In this document: one piece after another, positions 1 through 5,571 of the stretch
How the letters are laid out: every line of letters begins with the position of its first letter
How positions within the stretch are numbered: the first letter of the stretch is position 1
Assembly (NCBI GenBank): GCA_946478975.1
Contig: CAMLEO010000314.1
Location: 1-7,642 of the forward strand
DNA: 7,642 nucleotides
Direction of reading: 5' to 3'
Origin: an uncultured Steroidobacter sp.
Lineage (GTDB): Bacteria; Pseudomonadota; Gammaproteobacteria; Steroidobacterales; Steroidobacteraceae
Translations under genes and position numbers: made by a program
Notes under the pieces: generated by a model
The model's database searches: none
What the model saw: the letters and a program-made list of their open reading frames with translations, nothing else
Told to the model about the DNA's origin: nothing

Positions 1-367
1 ATCGTTTGATCACACGCTGGGTGATGTACAGAAAGCCGTCCAGGTTGGTCGACGACAGCGCGCGGAAGTCTTCCGGCGTGTAATCGGTGAACGGTTTAGC
101 CAGGAAGATGCCCGCGTTGTTGACCAACGCAGCGATCGAGCCGAAGCGCTGGATCGCCGTATCGACGATCTTCTCGGCCGTGGCATCGAGAGCGATGTCG
201 CCGTCGACCAGCACCAGGCGATCGGAATGTTTCAGCTCATTCTTGCGGCTGACGTGGCGCGAGTTGGCGACCACGTTGTAGCCGCGATCCAGAAACTCGT
301 TGGCGATGCCGGCTCCGATACCCTGCGAGGCGCCCGTCACGATGACGGTCTTGCGTTGCGTGCTCAT
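1..367 (-). CDS. SDR family oxidoreductase, N-terminal part (runs off left edge)
   Basis: I translated this from an ATG at 367-365 reading leftward; about 122 residues lie in the window and the C-terminal half is missing. A Rossmann nucleotide-binding motif TGASQGIG is at residues 11-18, NNAG is at 83-86, and the Asn of the SDR catalytic tetrad is probably N108 (in TNLDGF). The YxxxK active site would lie beyond the edge. The end of strand beta-2 reads NSR (35-37) rather than carrying an acidic residue, which in classical SDRs favours NADP(H). An AGGAG Shine-Dalgarno (complement of 374-378) sits 6 bases before the ATG. The substrate cannot be told from this fragment. The gene is divergent from a LysR-type regulator, a common arrangement in which the regulator controls the oxidoreductase. 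The family call is firm; the specific function is unknown. Confidence 0.9.
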   Translation of the reverse strand, partial: MSTQRKTVIVTGASQGIGAGIANEFLDRGYNVVANSRHVSRKNELKHSDRLVLVDGDIALDATAEKIVDTAIQRFGSIAALVNNAGIFLAKPFTDYTPEDFRALSSTNLDGFLYITQRVIKR

Positions 368-425
368 GTGAATCTCCTGTGAGGTTGCTGTGTGCGGTGA
401 ATTGTGGGAGCGCGCCGCGGATTTG

Positions 426-462
426 ATTAGGTGGGAAAGGCTGTAATCTGTTTTCCACTAAT
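426..462. promoter_or_regulatory. Imperfect inverted repeat between SDR and LysR genes, candidate LysR operator
   Basis: ATTAGGTGGGAAA (426-438) faces TTTTCCACTAAT (451-462) across a 12-base spacer. Allowing one inserted G in the left arm, 11 of 12 positions match. It lies in the 110-base gap between two divergent start codons, where LysR-type regulators normally bind. I see no convincing -35/-10 pair for either gene, so the promoter positions are open. The operator role is inferred from position and symmetry. Confidence 0.4.
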
Positions 463-477
463 GGCAAAGTGGCCGCC

Positions 478-1377
478 ATGGCGGACCTGGACAACATCCT
501 GATCTTCGTGAAGGTGGCTCAATACGAGAGCATCAGCCGTGCGGCCCGCTCGCTCGGCATGCCGATCTCGACCGTGAGCCGGCGGCTGTCGTTGCTGGAA
601 TCGCAGCTCGGCGTGACGCTGCTCCGGCGCACCACGCGCCAGGTGAGCCTCACTGCGCAGGGGCGCGAATATTTCAATCAGTGCCAGGAGCCGCTGACGT
701 TACTGCAGGAAGCCGAGCGGGTTCTGACTCAGACCCACAAGAAGCCCGAAGGGTTGTTGCGCATCTCGGTGCCGGTCGTGCTCAGCCGGGAGCCGTTCCT
801 GGAATTCATCTCGGACTTTCAGAAGGCGCACCCGCGCATTCGCATCGATTTGTTCATCACCAATCAGTTTCTGGATCTGATCGCGGAGAACGTCGACGTG
901 GCGATTCGCTTCGGCGAGCTGGCGGACGCAAGCATAGTTGCAACGCGCATCGGCAAGAGCATTCGCTACGTGGTCGCCTCCCCGGAATATCTGAAGAAAC
1001 GTCCGCTGCCTGTCGAACCCGCGCACCTCGCGCAACACGACTGCGTGATGCTCAACGCCAAGAACAACGAAGCGCATTGGGACCTGGTCAGCGGCCGCAA
1101 GCAAGCCCGCGTGCATGTTTCAGGGCCGATCTCCAGCCGGGATTTCAACACGCTGAGCACGTTTGTATATCGCGGCCACGGCATCGGGCTGCTGCCCTCG
1201 AACTATTGCGACCAGGAGATCGCCAGCGGACGCCTGGTGCGACTGCTCCCGCGCTGGACATCCCCTCCGATCCCCGTGTTCACTGTCTATCCCAGCCGTA
1301 AATTCCTGCCGCTGCGCCTCAGCGTGTTCCTGGAGGCGCTGGCCCGCTGGCCCAGCCCGCTGTGGACTCGCGATTGA
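478..1377 (+). CDS. LysR-type transcriptional regulator
   Basis: The 299-residue product has the standard LysR length and layout. A winged helix-turn-helix occupies roughly residues 4-62, with the AARSLGMPISTVSRRLSLLE recognition region at about 22-41 and LLRRTTRQVSLTAQG following. A linker helix comes next, then a periplasmic-binding-protein-like effector domain from about residue 90 that includes DVAIRFGEL and GHGIGLLP, as in CrgA/AaeR-type members. I chose the ATG at 478 because MADLDNILIF matches the usual LysR N-terminus; a GTG at 469 would add three residues (MAA). No strong Shine-Dalgarno is visible for either. It probably controls the divergent SDR gene and itself through the intergenic inverted repeat. 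The effector is unknown. The YbaK gene begins 31 bases after its stop and may be co-transcribed. Confidence 0.93.
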   Translation: MADLDNILIFVKVAQYESISRAARSLGMPISTVSRRLSLLESQLGVTLLRRTTRQVSLTAQGREYFNQCQEPLTLLQEAERVLTQTHKKPEGLLRISVPVVLSREPFLEFISDFQKAHPRIRIDLFITNQFLDLIAENVDVAIRFGELADASIVATRIGKSIRYVVASPEYLKKRPLPVEPAHLAQHDCVMLNAKNNEAHWDLVSGRKQARVHVSGPISSRDFNTLSTFVYRGHGIGLLPSNYCDQEIASGRLVRLLPRWTSPPIPVFTVYPSRKFLPLRLSVFLEALARWPSPLWTRD

Positions 1378-1396
1378 ACACATTGGTCGACTCGAT

Positions 1397-1401
1397 GGAG
1401 G
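1397..1401 (+). promoter_or_regulatory. GGAGG ribosome binding site that fixes a CTG start
   Basis: GGAGG is followed by 7 bases and then CTG at 1409. No in-frame ATG, GTG or TTG exists between the LysR stop and residue AAC at 1412, so this site points to CTG as the initiation codon of the YbaK gene. The only other in-frame non-standard candidate nearby is ATT at 1382, which has no such site. Confidence 0.6.
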
Positions 1402-1408
1402 AAACGTT

Positions 1409-1882
1409 CTGAACAAGAGCACGCGCGCGATCCAGGAGCTGGCCGATGCCGGCGCCGCATTTACGATCCATAGTTACGATTACGATCCGAATGCCGATCG
1501 CATCGGCATGCAGGCAGCCGAAGCGCTCGGCGAACTGCCGGCGCGAGTGTTGACAACACTCATGGCCTACGTGGATCGCAAGCCGGTGTGCGTGATCCTG
1601 CCGTCGGATCGAGAAGTGGCGTTGAAAAAACTCGCGGCGGCCGCGGCTGGAAAATCCGCACAGATGATGCCGCCGGCGGATGCCGAGCGCATGTCAGGTT
1701 ACAAAGTCGGCGGCATCAGCCCGTTCGGCCAGAAACGTCGGCTGCCGACGTTCGTGGAAGAACGAGCCCTCGGCGACGAGCTGGTGTTCGTGAATGCCGG
1801 CCAGCGCGGCCTGCAGGTCCGCCTCGATCCAAAACTCCTGGTGCGCCTGCTCGACGCCACGGTGGCGCCGATCGTGGGATGA
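1409..1882 (+). CDS. ybaK: YbaK/EbsC-family Cys-tRNA(Pro) deacylase, CTG start, catalytic Lys replaced
   Basis: From the CTG at 1409 the product is 157 residues, close to the roughly 159 of E. coli YbaK, and begins MNKSTRAIQEL. The family hydrolyses Cys-tRNA(Pro) mischarged by prolyl-tRNA synthetase, acting in trans in the cytoplasm. Visible signatures are HSYDYDP (21-27), the strand VCVILPSDREV (60-70) and the highly conserved GYKVGGISPFGQKRRLP (97-113). The usual PARVxKTLM segment reads PARVLTTLM here, so Thr49 (codon ACA, 1553-1555) occupies the position of E. coli Lys46, reported as essential for deacylation. All other family landmarks are intact and the frame is open, so it does not look like a decayed gene. 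It follows the LysR gene by 31 bases. Family assignment is firm; whether it still deacylates is doubtful. Confidence 0.88.
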   Translation: MNKSTRAIQELADAGAAFTIHSYDYDPNADRIGMQAAEALGELPARVLTTLMAYVDRKPVCVILPSDREVALKKLAAAAAGKSAQMMPPADAERMSGYKVGGISPFGQKRRLPTFVEERALGDELVFVNAGQRGLQVRLDPKLLVRLLDATVAPIVG

Positions 1883-1936
1883 AATCCAATCCATTAATGC
1901 GACCCGCGGTTGCAACGCCGGATCGTGTTCTCGACC

Positions 1937-1942
1937 TATAAT
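1937..1942 (+). promoter_or_regulatory. Perfect TATAAT -10 box upstream of the YCII gene
   Basis: TATAAT lies 33 bases before the ATG at 1976, giving a predicted leader of about 27 bases. The best -35 candidate, TTGCAA at 1910-1915, is 21 bases away, longer than the usual 17, so the -35 is weak or an activator is needed. It indicates that the YCII gene has its own promoter rather than depending on the YbaK transcript. Confidence 0.5.
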
Positions 1943-1975
1943 CTCCGGCTCCGTAACGCCACCAGGACTTGAGCC

Positions 1976-2380
1976 ATGAGCGAGCCCCAAACCAAATCCG
2001 AGTATCTGGTCATTTCGCGCGGCAAATGGGACGAAGACAAATCGCCCGAAGAAATCCAGCGCGCGATCGACGCGTTCTATGTGTGGCACGAGCAGCTGGT
2101 GCGCGAAGGCAAGATGAAATCCGGCCAGCGCCTGGCGCGCGAGTCGATGTTCGTTTCCAGGCACGGCGTGATCGACGGCCCGTTCGCCGAGACCAAAGAA
2201 GTGATCGGCGGCTATTGGCATTTCCTCGCCCACAGCCTCGAAGAAGCCGCTGCGCTGGCCGCACAAAATCCCTGTCTCGCGTGCGGCCTGAGTTACGAGG
2301 TGCGGCCCATCGAAACGCAGCGTTGCTCGGCCTTCGTGGAGTCGAACGAAACGCCGACGCGCCAGCGCGCTCGCGCGTGA
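1976..2380 (+). CDS. YCII (YciI/DGPF) domain protein
   Basis: The 134-residue product has the YCII-family fold signature: an N-terminal strand EYLVISRG (9-16), a helix with AFYVWHEQLVREGKM (33-47), the hallmark DGPFAETKEVIGGYW (67-81), then a helix rich in Ala and Glu and the closing strand YEVRPI. This is a ferredoxin-like fold that usually dimerises. No reaction is established for most members, so I assign none. Many homologues sit beside an ECF sigma factor gene, but none is present here. The start is supported by AGGA at 1964-1967, 8 bases upstream, and by the TATAAT box before it. Roughly the last 20 residues, rich in Arg, Ala and Thr, extend beyond the domain and look disordered. It stands alone between two intergenic gaps, so it is probably monocistronic. 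Confidence 0.87.
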   Translation: MSEPQTKSEYLVISRGKWDEDKSPEEIQRAIDAFYVWHEQLVREGKMKSGQRLARESMFVSRHGVIDGPFAETKEVIGGYWHFLAHSLEEAAALAAQNPCLACGLSYEVRPIETQRCSAFVESNETPTRQRARA

Positions 2381-2543
2381 GCGGGCGATGCTAATCGTGG
2401 ATTGATCGATGCTCAAATTGTGTGGACGCGAGGCCCGCTCGCGTCCCTGAACGAAGCGCGTGGAGGTCTCGGGTATTGCCACGCGCGCACCGTGTTGTCA
2501 GTATCCGGGGCTCATTTTTACCGGTCGCTCACTGACATAATTC

Positions 2544-2557
2544 TAATACGGTTATTA
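2544..2557. promoter_or_regulatory. TAATA-CGGT-TATTA dyad directly before the MFS start
   Basis: Perfect 5-bp arms TAATA (2544-2548) and TATTA (2553-2557) flank CGGT and end one base before the start codon at 2559. The AT-rich site stands out in the GC-rich surroundings and may be an operator or part of the promoter. The preceding 178-base gap (2381-2558) holds no gene I can support. It also contains GTCAGT (2497-2502) and ACTGAC (2531-2536), a perfect but widely spaced inverted pair. Confidence 0.35.
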
Positions 2558-2558
2558 C

Positions 2559-4067
2559 ATGGCATCAGTACCCCTGCCCGCGGCCGCGTCCATCGGCCGG
2601 TATCGCTGGACGATCTGCGCGCTGCTGTTTTTCTGCACGACCATCAACTACATAGACCGCAACGCGCTGTCGGTCTTGAAGACCACGTTGCAGCAGCAGC
2701 TGGGCTGGACCGATGTCGACTACGGCTGGATCACCTTCGCGTTCACCGTTGCTTACGCAGCGTTTCCTTCGCTGGTCGGTCGGGCCATCGATAAATACGG
2801 CGTAAAAATCGGCCTCGCCGGCGCGTTGATCCTGTGGTCGGCAATGGCAGCGGCGCACGGCCTGGTCGGCACCGTGATCGGTTTCATCGTCGTGCGTTTC
2901 ATGCTGGGCCTGGCGGAAGCCGCGAACTTCCCCGCCTCCATCAAAGCGGTCGCGATGTGGTTTCCTCAACATGAGCGCTCATTCGCCACCGGCTTGTTCA
3001 ACTCCGGCACGAACGTCGGCGTGATGTTGTCGTTCGTCACCGTGTGGCTCGCGACCACGTTCGGCTGGCAGATGGCGTTCCTCGCCATCGGCATCGTCGG
3101 TTTGATCTGGCTGCTGTTCTGGTGGCGCGCGTTCGAGGCGCCCGAGCGTCATCCGCGCCTGTCGAAGCCGGAGCTCGAATATATCCAAGCGGGACAGCCG
3201 CCGGTGGAACAGGCGATTCGCCTGCCCTGGACCTCGCTGCTGCGTTATCGCCAGGTGTGGCCGTTCCTCATCGGCAAGATGCTCACCGATCCGGTGTGGT
3301 GGTTTTATTTGTTCTGGCTGCCCTCGTACCTGGAACGCGAGCGCGGCCAGAATCCGCTCAAGAGCGCGTTGCTGCTCGCAGTGATCTACACGGGTTCGAG
3401 CGTCGGCTCGATCGTCGGCGGCTGGGTTTCAGGCTTCCTGATGCGTCGAGGCTGGACAGTCGGCAACGCACGCATGTTGACGATGCTCGCGTGCGCAGTG
3501 TGTATGCCCGGCTCGATCATTGCCTACTACACCGACAGCTTCACGCTCTGCGTCGCGTTCATCACGCTGGCGACGGCGTGCCACCAAGCGTGGTCGGCGA
3601 ATTTGTTTACTGTCGCGAGCGATCTGTTTCCGTCGAAGGTGTCGGGCTCGGTCGTCGGCCTGGGCGCAACCACCGGCGGCATCGGCGGCATGTTCATGAC
3701 GCTGCTCGCCGCGCTCGCGATTCAGTGGACCGGCAATCAGCAGATCGTGTTCATCGCCATGGGCTTGATGCATCCGATCGCGCTGCTGGTGTTCTGGATG
3801 CGCCTGCGGGGACGCTTCGATCAAGTCGATCTCACGCGTGGCCCGGACATGAGAACTTACGATCGCGCTCTCGTGATCGCAGGCTCAGTGCTCGGCGCCG
3901 CCGGCGGCATTCTGCTCGCCCTGATCTCTGCGAATTGGGAACTGTGCGTGCAAGCGGCCACCCCCGCCGGTGCTGCTCAGGCTGCAACCGCAGCCGGCGG
4001 CGTCTGCGTCGTCGGCCTCGCGTTGATCTACGCCGGCATGCCGAAACAGGTCACTGCGACCGCCTGA
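2559..4067 (+). CDS. MFS transporter, anion:cation symporter (ExuT/hexuronate-like) family, with C-terminal extension
   Basis: The 502-residue inner-membrane carrier shows the ACS-family marker NYIDR at 30-34 in the first helix, MFS motif A as G74-x3-D78-K79-x-G81 between helices 2 and 3, and RFMLGLAEAANFPA from R113. About twelve helices fill residues 18-415, with a cytoplasmic loop near 190-232 between the two halves. Such carriers import organic anions, often hexuronates, with protons; the substrate here is inferred. Family members are usually near 430 residues. This one continues from Met431 with about 72 more, including hydrophobic stretches near 438-458 and 474-496 joined by an Ala/Thr-rich loop. 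The ATG at 2559 is forced: an in-frame TAA lies at 2544, and the conserved helix 1 begins soon after. No Shine-Dalgarno is visible. A hairpin follows the stop. Confidence 0.92.
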   Translation: MASVPLPAAASIGRYRWTICALLFFCTTINYIDRNALSVLKTTLQQQLGWTDVDYGWITFAFTVAYAAFPSLVGRAIDKYGVKIGLAGALILWSAMAAAHGLVGTVIGFIVVRFMLGLAEAANFPASIKAVAMWFPQHERSFATGLFNSGTNVGVMLSFVTVWLATTFGWQMAFLAIGIVGLIWLLFWWRAFEAPERHPRLSKPELEYIQAGQPPVEQAIRLPWTSLLRYRQVWPFLIGKMLTDPVWWFYLFWLPSYLERERGQNPLKSALLLAVIYTGSSVGSIVGGWVSGFLMRRGWTVGNARMLTMLACAVCMPGSIIAYYTDSFTLCVAFITLATACHQAWSANLFTVASDLFPSKVSGSVVGLGATTGGIGGMFMTLLAALAIQWTGNQQIVFIAMGLMHPIALLVFWMRLRGRFDQVDLTRGPDMRTYDRALVIAGSVLGAAGGILLALISANWELCVQAATPAGAAQAATAAGGVCVVGLALIYAGMPKQVTATA

Positions 4068-4079
4068 TTTGTCTCGACC

Positions 4080-4104
4080 GCGGCGCCTGGTCCTCAGGCG
4101 CCGC
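4080..4104 (+). terminator. Perfect 10-bp hairpin after the MFS gene, possible terminator without U-tract
   Basis: GCGGCGCCTG (4080-4089) pairs perfectly with CAGGCGCCGC (4095-4104) around the loop GTCCT, starting 12 bases after the MFS stop. The following bases are ATCCCC, so there is no U-tract for classic intrinsic termination. It may end transcription weakly, protect the 3' end of the transporter mRNA, or act as a processing point before the SGNH gene. Confidence 0.55.
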
Positions 4105-4201
4105 ATCCCCCTCAACTGGCTTTATCCCGCTGCTGCAAAGTGGAGCTACCGCGCGGCTGGGCGGGCTCTGCAGACTCGTTGCCCCTGAATGGATGTAACG
4201 C

Positions 4202-4207
4202 AGGAGG
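4202..4207 (+). promoter_or_regulatory. AGGAGG ribosome binding site that fixes the SGNH hydrolase start
   Basis: A consensus AGGAGG stands 8 bases before the ATG at 4216. It favours this start over the in-frame ATG at 4189, which would put nine residues containing two acidic positions in front of an otherwise typical signal peptide. Confidence 0.75.
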
Positions 4208-4215
4208 CAGGCGAG

Positions 4216-5484
4216 ATGAAGAAGTTAGTGACGGTGTGGTGGCGCTCGATTGGTATTGCCGTGGCCGGCATGCTCCTCGGCGCTGCGAGTCTCTCGACAG
4301 CGAGTGCGCAATCGGCAGAGGCCGTTGAATCGAGCCTGCCACGCTGGGTGGCAACCTGGAGTGCGCCGCCAGTGGCGCCCGGCTCGGTCATCGGCGCATC
4401 GCGCTCGTTCGACAATCAAACCGTGCGGCAGATCGTGCACATCACCGCCGGCGGCACGCGAGTGCGCGTGAAACTATCGAACGAGTACGGCGAAGGCACG
4501 TTGATCATCGGCTCAGCAAACGTCGCTCTACAAGCGACCGAGTCGTCGATCATACCTGCGACCAACCGCGCGCTGACGTTCCAAGGATCGCCGTCAATCG
4601 TGATCCCAGTGGGCTCGACCGCCGTGAGCGATCCGGTGAATTTCAGCGTGCCCTCGAACGCGAATCTCGCGATCAGCGTGTACGTGCCGCAGAACACGGG
4701 CCTTGCGACCTATCATCAAAACGGCAACCAGACCGTGTACGTTTCCACCGCCGGTGACTACAGCAGTGCGACCAACTTCCCGCTCGAAGACGTAGAGCCG
4801 CCGACCTCGCGTTACTGGCTGACTTTTGTGGAAGTGACGCCGAGCCGAAGAATCGGCGCGCTGGCGATCTTCGGCGATTCGCTCAGCGAAGGTGCGACGA
4901 CCACGTTGAATGCAAATCGCCGCGTCAGCGACGTGCTGTCACGATGGTTCAACCCACCGTTCGGCGCGCCGCACCTCGCGATCATCAATCAATCCACCGG
5001 CTGCGGCCGCCTGCTGTTCGATTTCTGCGGCCCGAAAGGACTGTCGCGTTTCGATCGTGAAGTGCTCGATGCACCGGGCGTCAACCAGGTCGTGCTCGAA
5101 CTGGGCTACGGCGACATCATCTTTCCAACCGTTGCCAACACACCCGACCAGCTGGTCAGCGCCGAGCAGATCATCGATGGCATTCGACAACTGACTCGCC
5201 GTGCTCACATGCGAGGGCTGCGAGTGTACGGCGCGACCTTGCTACCGAATGCCAGCTCGCCGATTCCGGGCGTGTACACACCGGAGAACGAAGCCAAGCG
5301 CCAGGCTGTGAATCGCTGGATTCGCACCACGCGTGAGCTCGATGGAGTCGCGGACTACGACCTGTTCCTGCGCGACCCGAGCGAGCCCACGCGACTGCTG
5401 CCGGCGTATGACTTCGACGGCATTCATCCAAACGACGCGGGCCACGAAGCACTGGCCCGGGCGATTGCGCTTTCGCTGCTCTGA
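4216..5484 (+). CDS. Secreted SGNH/GDSL hydrolase (XynE-like), atypical oxyanion hole
   Basis: The 422-residue product starts with a signal peptide: MKK, a hydrophobic core to about residue 28, then ASA before Q32, so the mature enzyme should be periplasmic or exported. Residues about 40-205 form a beta-rich N-terminal domain (WVATWSAPP, TRVRVKLSNEYG, PVNFSVPS) typical of XynE-like esterases. The SGNH domain follows: block I FGDSLSEG with nucleophile Ser222, and block V DGIHPNDAGHEAL with Asp401 and His404. Block II reads NQSTGCGRLL (258-267) where relatives have NAGIGGNRLL, and block III reads GYGD (297-300) where GIND or GVND is usual, so both oxyanion residues differ. The only mature cysteines are C263 and C271. 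Relatives remove acetyl or similar groups from carbohydrates; the substrate is unknown. It lies downstream of the transporter and before the MocR regulator. Confidence 0.9.
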   Translation: MKKLVTVWWRSIGIAVAGMLLGAASLSTASAQSAEAVESSLPRWVATWSAPPVAPGSVIGASRSFDNQTVRQIVHITAGGTRVRVKLSNEYGEGTLIIGSANVALQATESSIIPATNRALTFQGSPSIVIPVGSTAVSDPVNFSVPSNANLAISVYVPQNTGLATYHQNGNQTVYVSTAGDYSSATNFPLEDVEPPTSRYWLTFVEVTPSRRIGALAIFGDSLSEGATTTLNANRRVSDVLSRWFNPPFGAPHLAIINQSTGCGRLLFDFCGPKGLSRFDREVLDAPGVNQVVLELGYGDIIFPTVANTPDQLVSAEQIIDGIRQLTRRAHMRGLRVYGATLLPNASSPIPGVYTPENEAKRQAVNRWIRTTRELDGVADYDLFLRDPSEPTRLLPAYDFDGIHPNDAGHEALARAIALSLL

Positions 5485-5501
5485 GCGCAGGCTCGCTATG
5501 A

Positions 5502-5539
5502 CAGCCGCATCGGTTTGTTTGCTCGAACCGGTGCGGCTG
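5502..5539. repeat. 14-bp-stem inverted repeat between SGNH and MocR genes
   Basis: CAGCCGCATCGGTT (5502-5515) pairs with AACCGGTGCGGCTG (5526-5539) around the 10-base loop TGTTTGCTCG. Thirteen pairs are Watson-Crick, and T5510 faces G5531 as a wobble pair in RNA. It begins 17 bases after the SGNH stop and ends 32 bases before the MocR start. No T-run follows on the plus strand. It could be a terminator of unusual form, a leader structure of the regulator mRNA, or a regulator-binding palindrome. Confidence 0.65.
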
Positions 5540-5571
5540 AAGCGCTCCTGGGCTGGCTCAAGGATGGCGTC

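Noticed and set aside
2368..2383. Short hairpin CGCTC-N6-GAGCG over the YCII stop codon
   Set aside because: A stem of only 5 bp without a T-run is expected by chance in such GC-rich DNA.
1694..2482. Open frame of 262 codons on the minus strand over the YbaK and YCII genes
   Set aside because: Both plus-strand genes match known families in full, and the minus frame shows no recognisable domain or ribosome site.
2402..2794. Open frame in the gap between the YCII and MFS genes
   Set aside because: More than half of it overlaps the MFS gene in another frame, and the unique part has no recognisable sequence or ribosome binding site.
3044..4198. Long open frame of 384 codons on the plus strand overlapping the MFS gene
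   Set aside because: It is Arg/His/Ala-rich without any domain pattern and lies in the +2 frame of a clear transporter gene; this is the usual high-GC shadow.
4189..4215. Upstream ATG for the SGNH hydrolase
   Set aside because: The in-frame ATG at 4216 has a consensus AGGAGG 8 bases upstream and starts a textbook signal peptide; the upstream ATG adds acidic residues and lacks a ribosome site.
5515..5571. TTG start at 5515 for the MocR gene
   Set aside because: It lies in the stem of the strong hairpin and lacks a ribosome site; the ATG at 5572 has AAGGA at the right distance and a normal family N-terminus.
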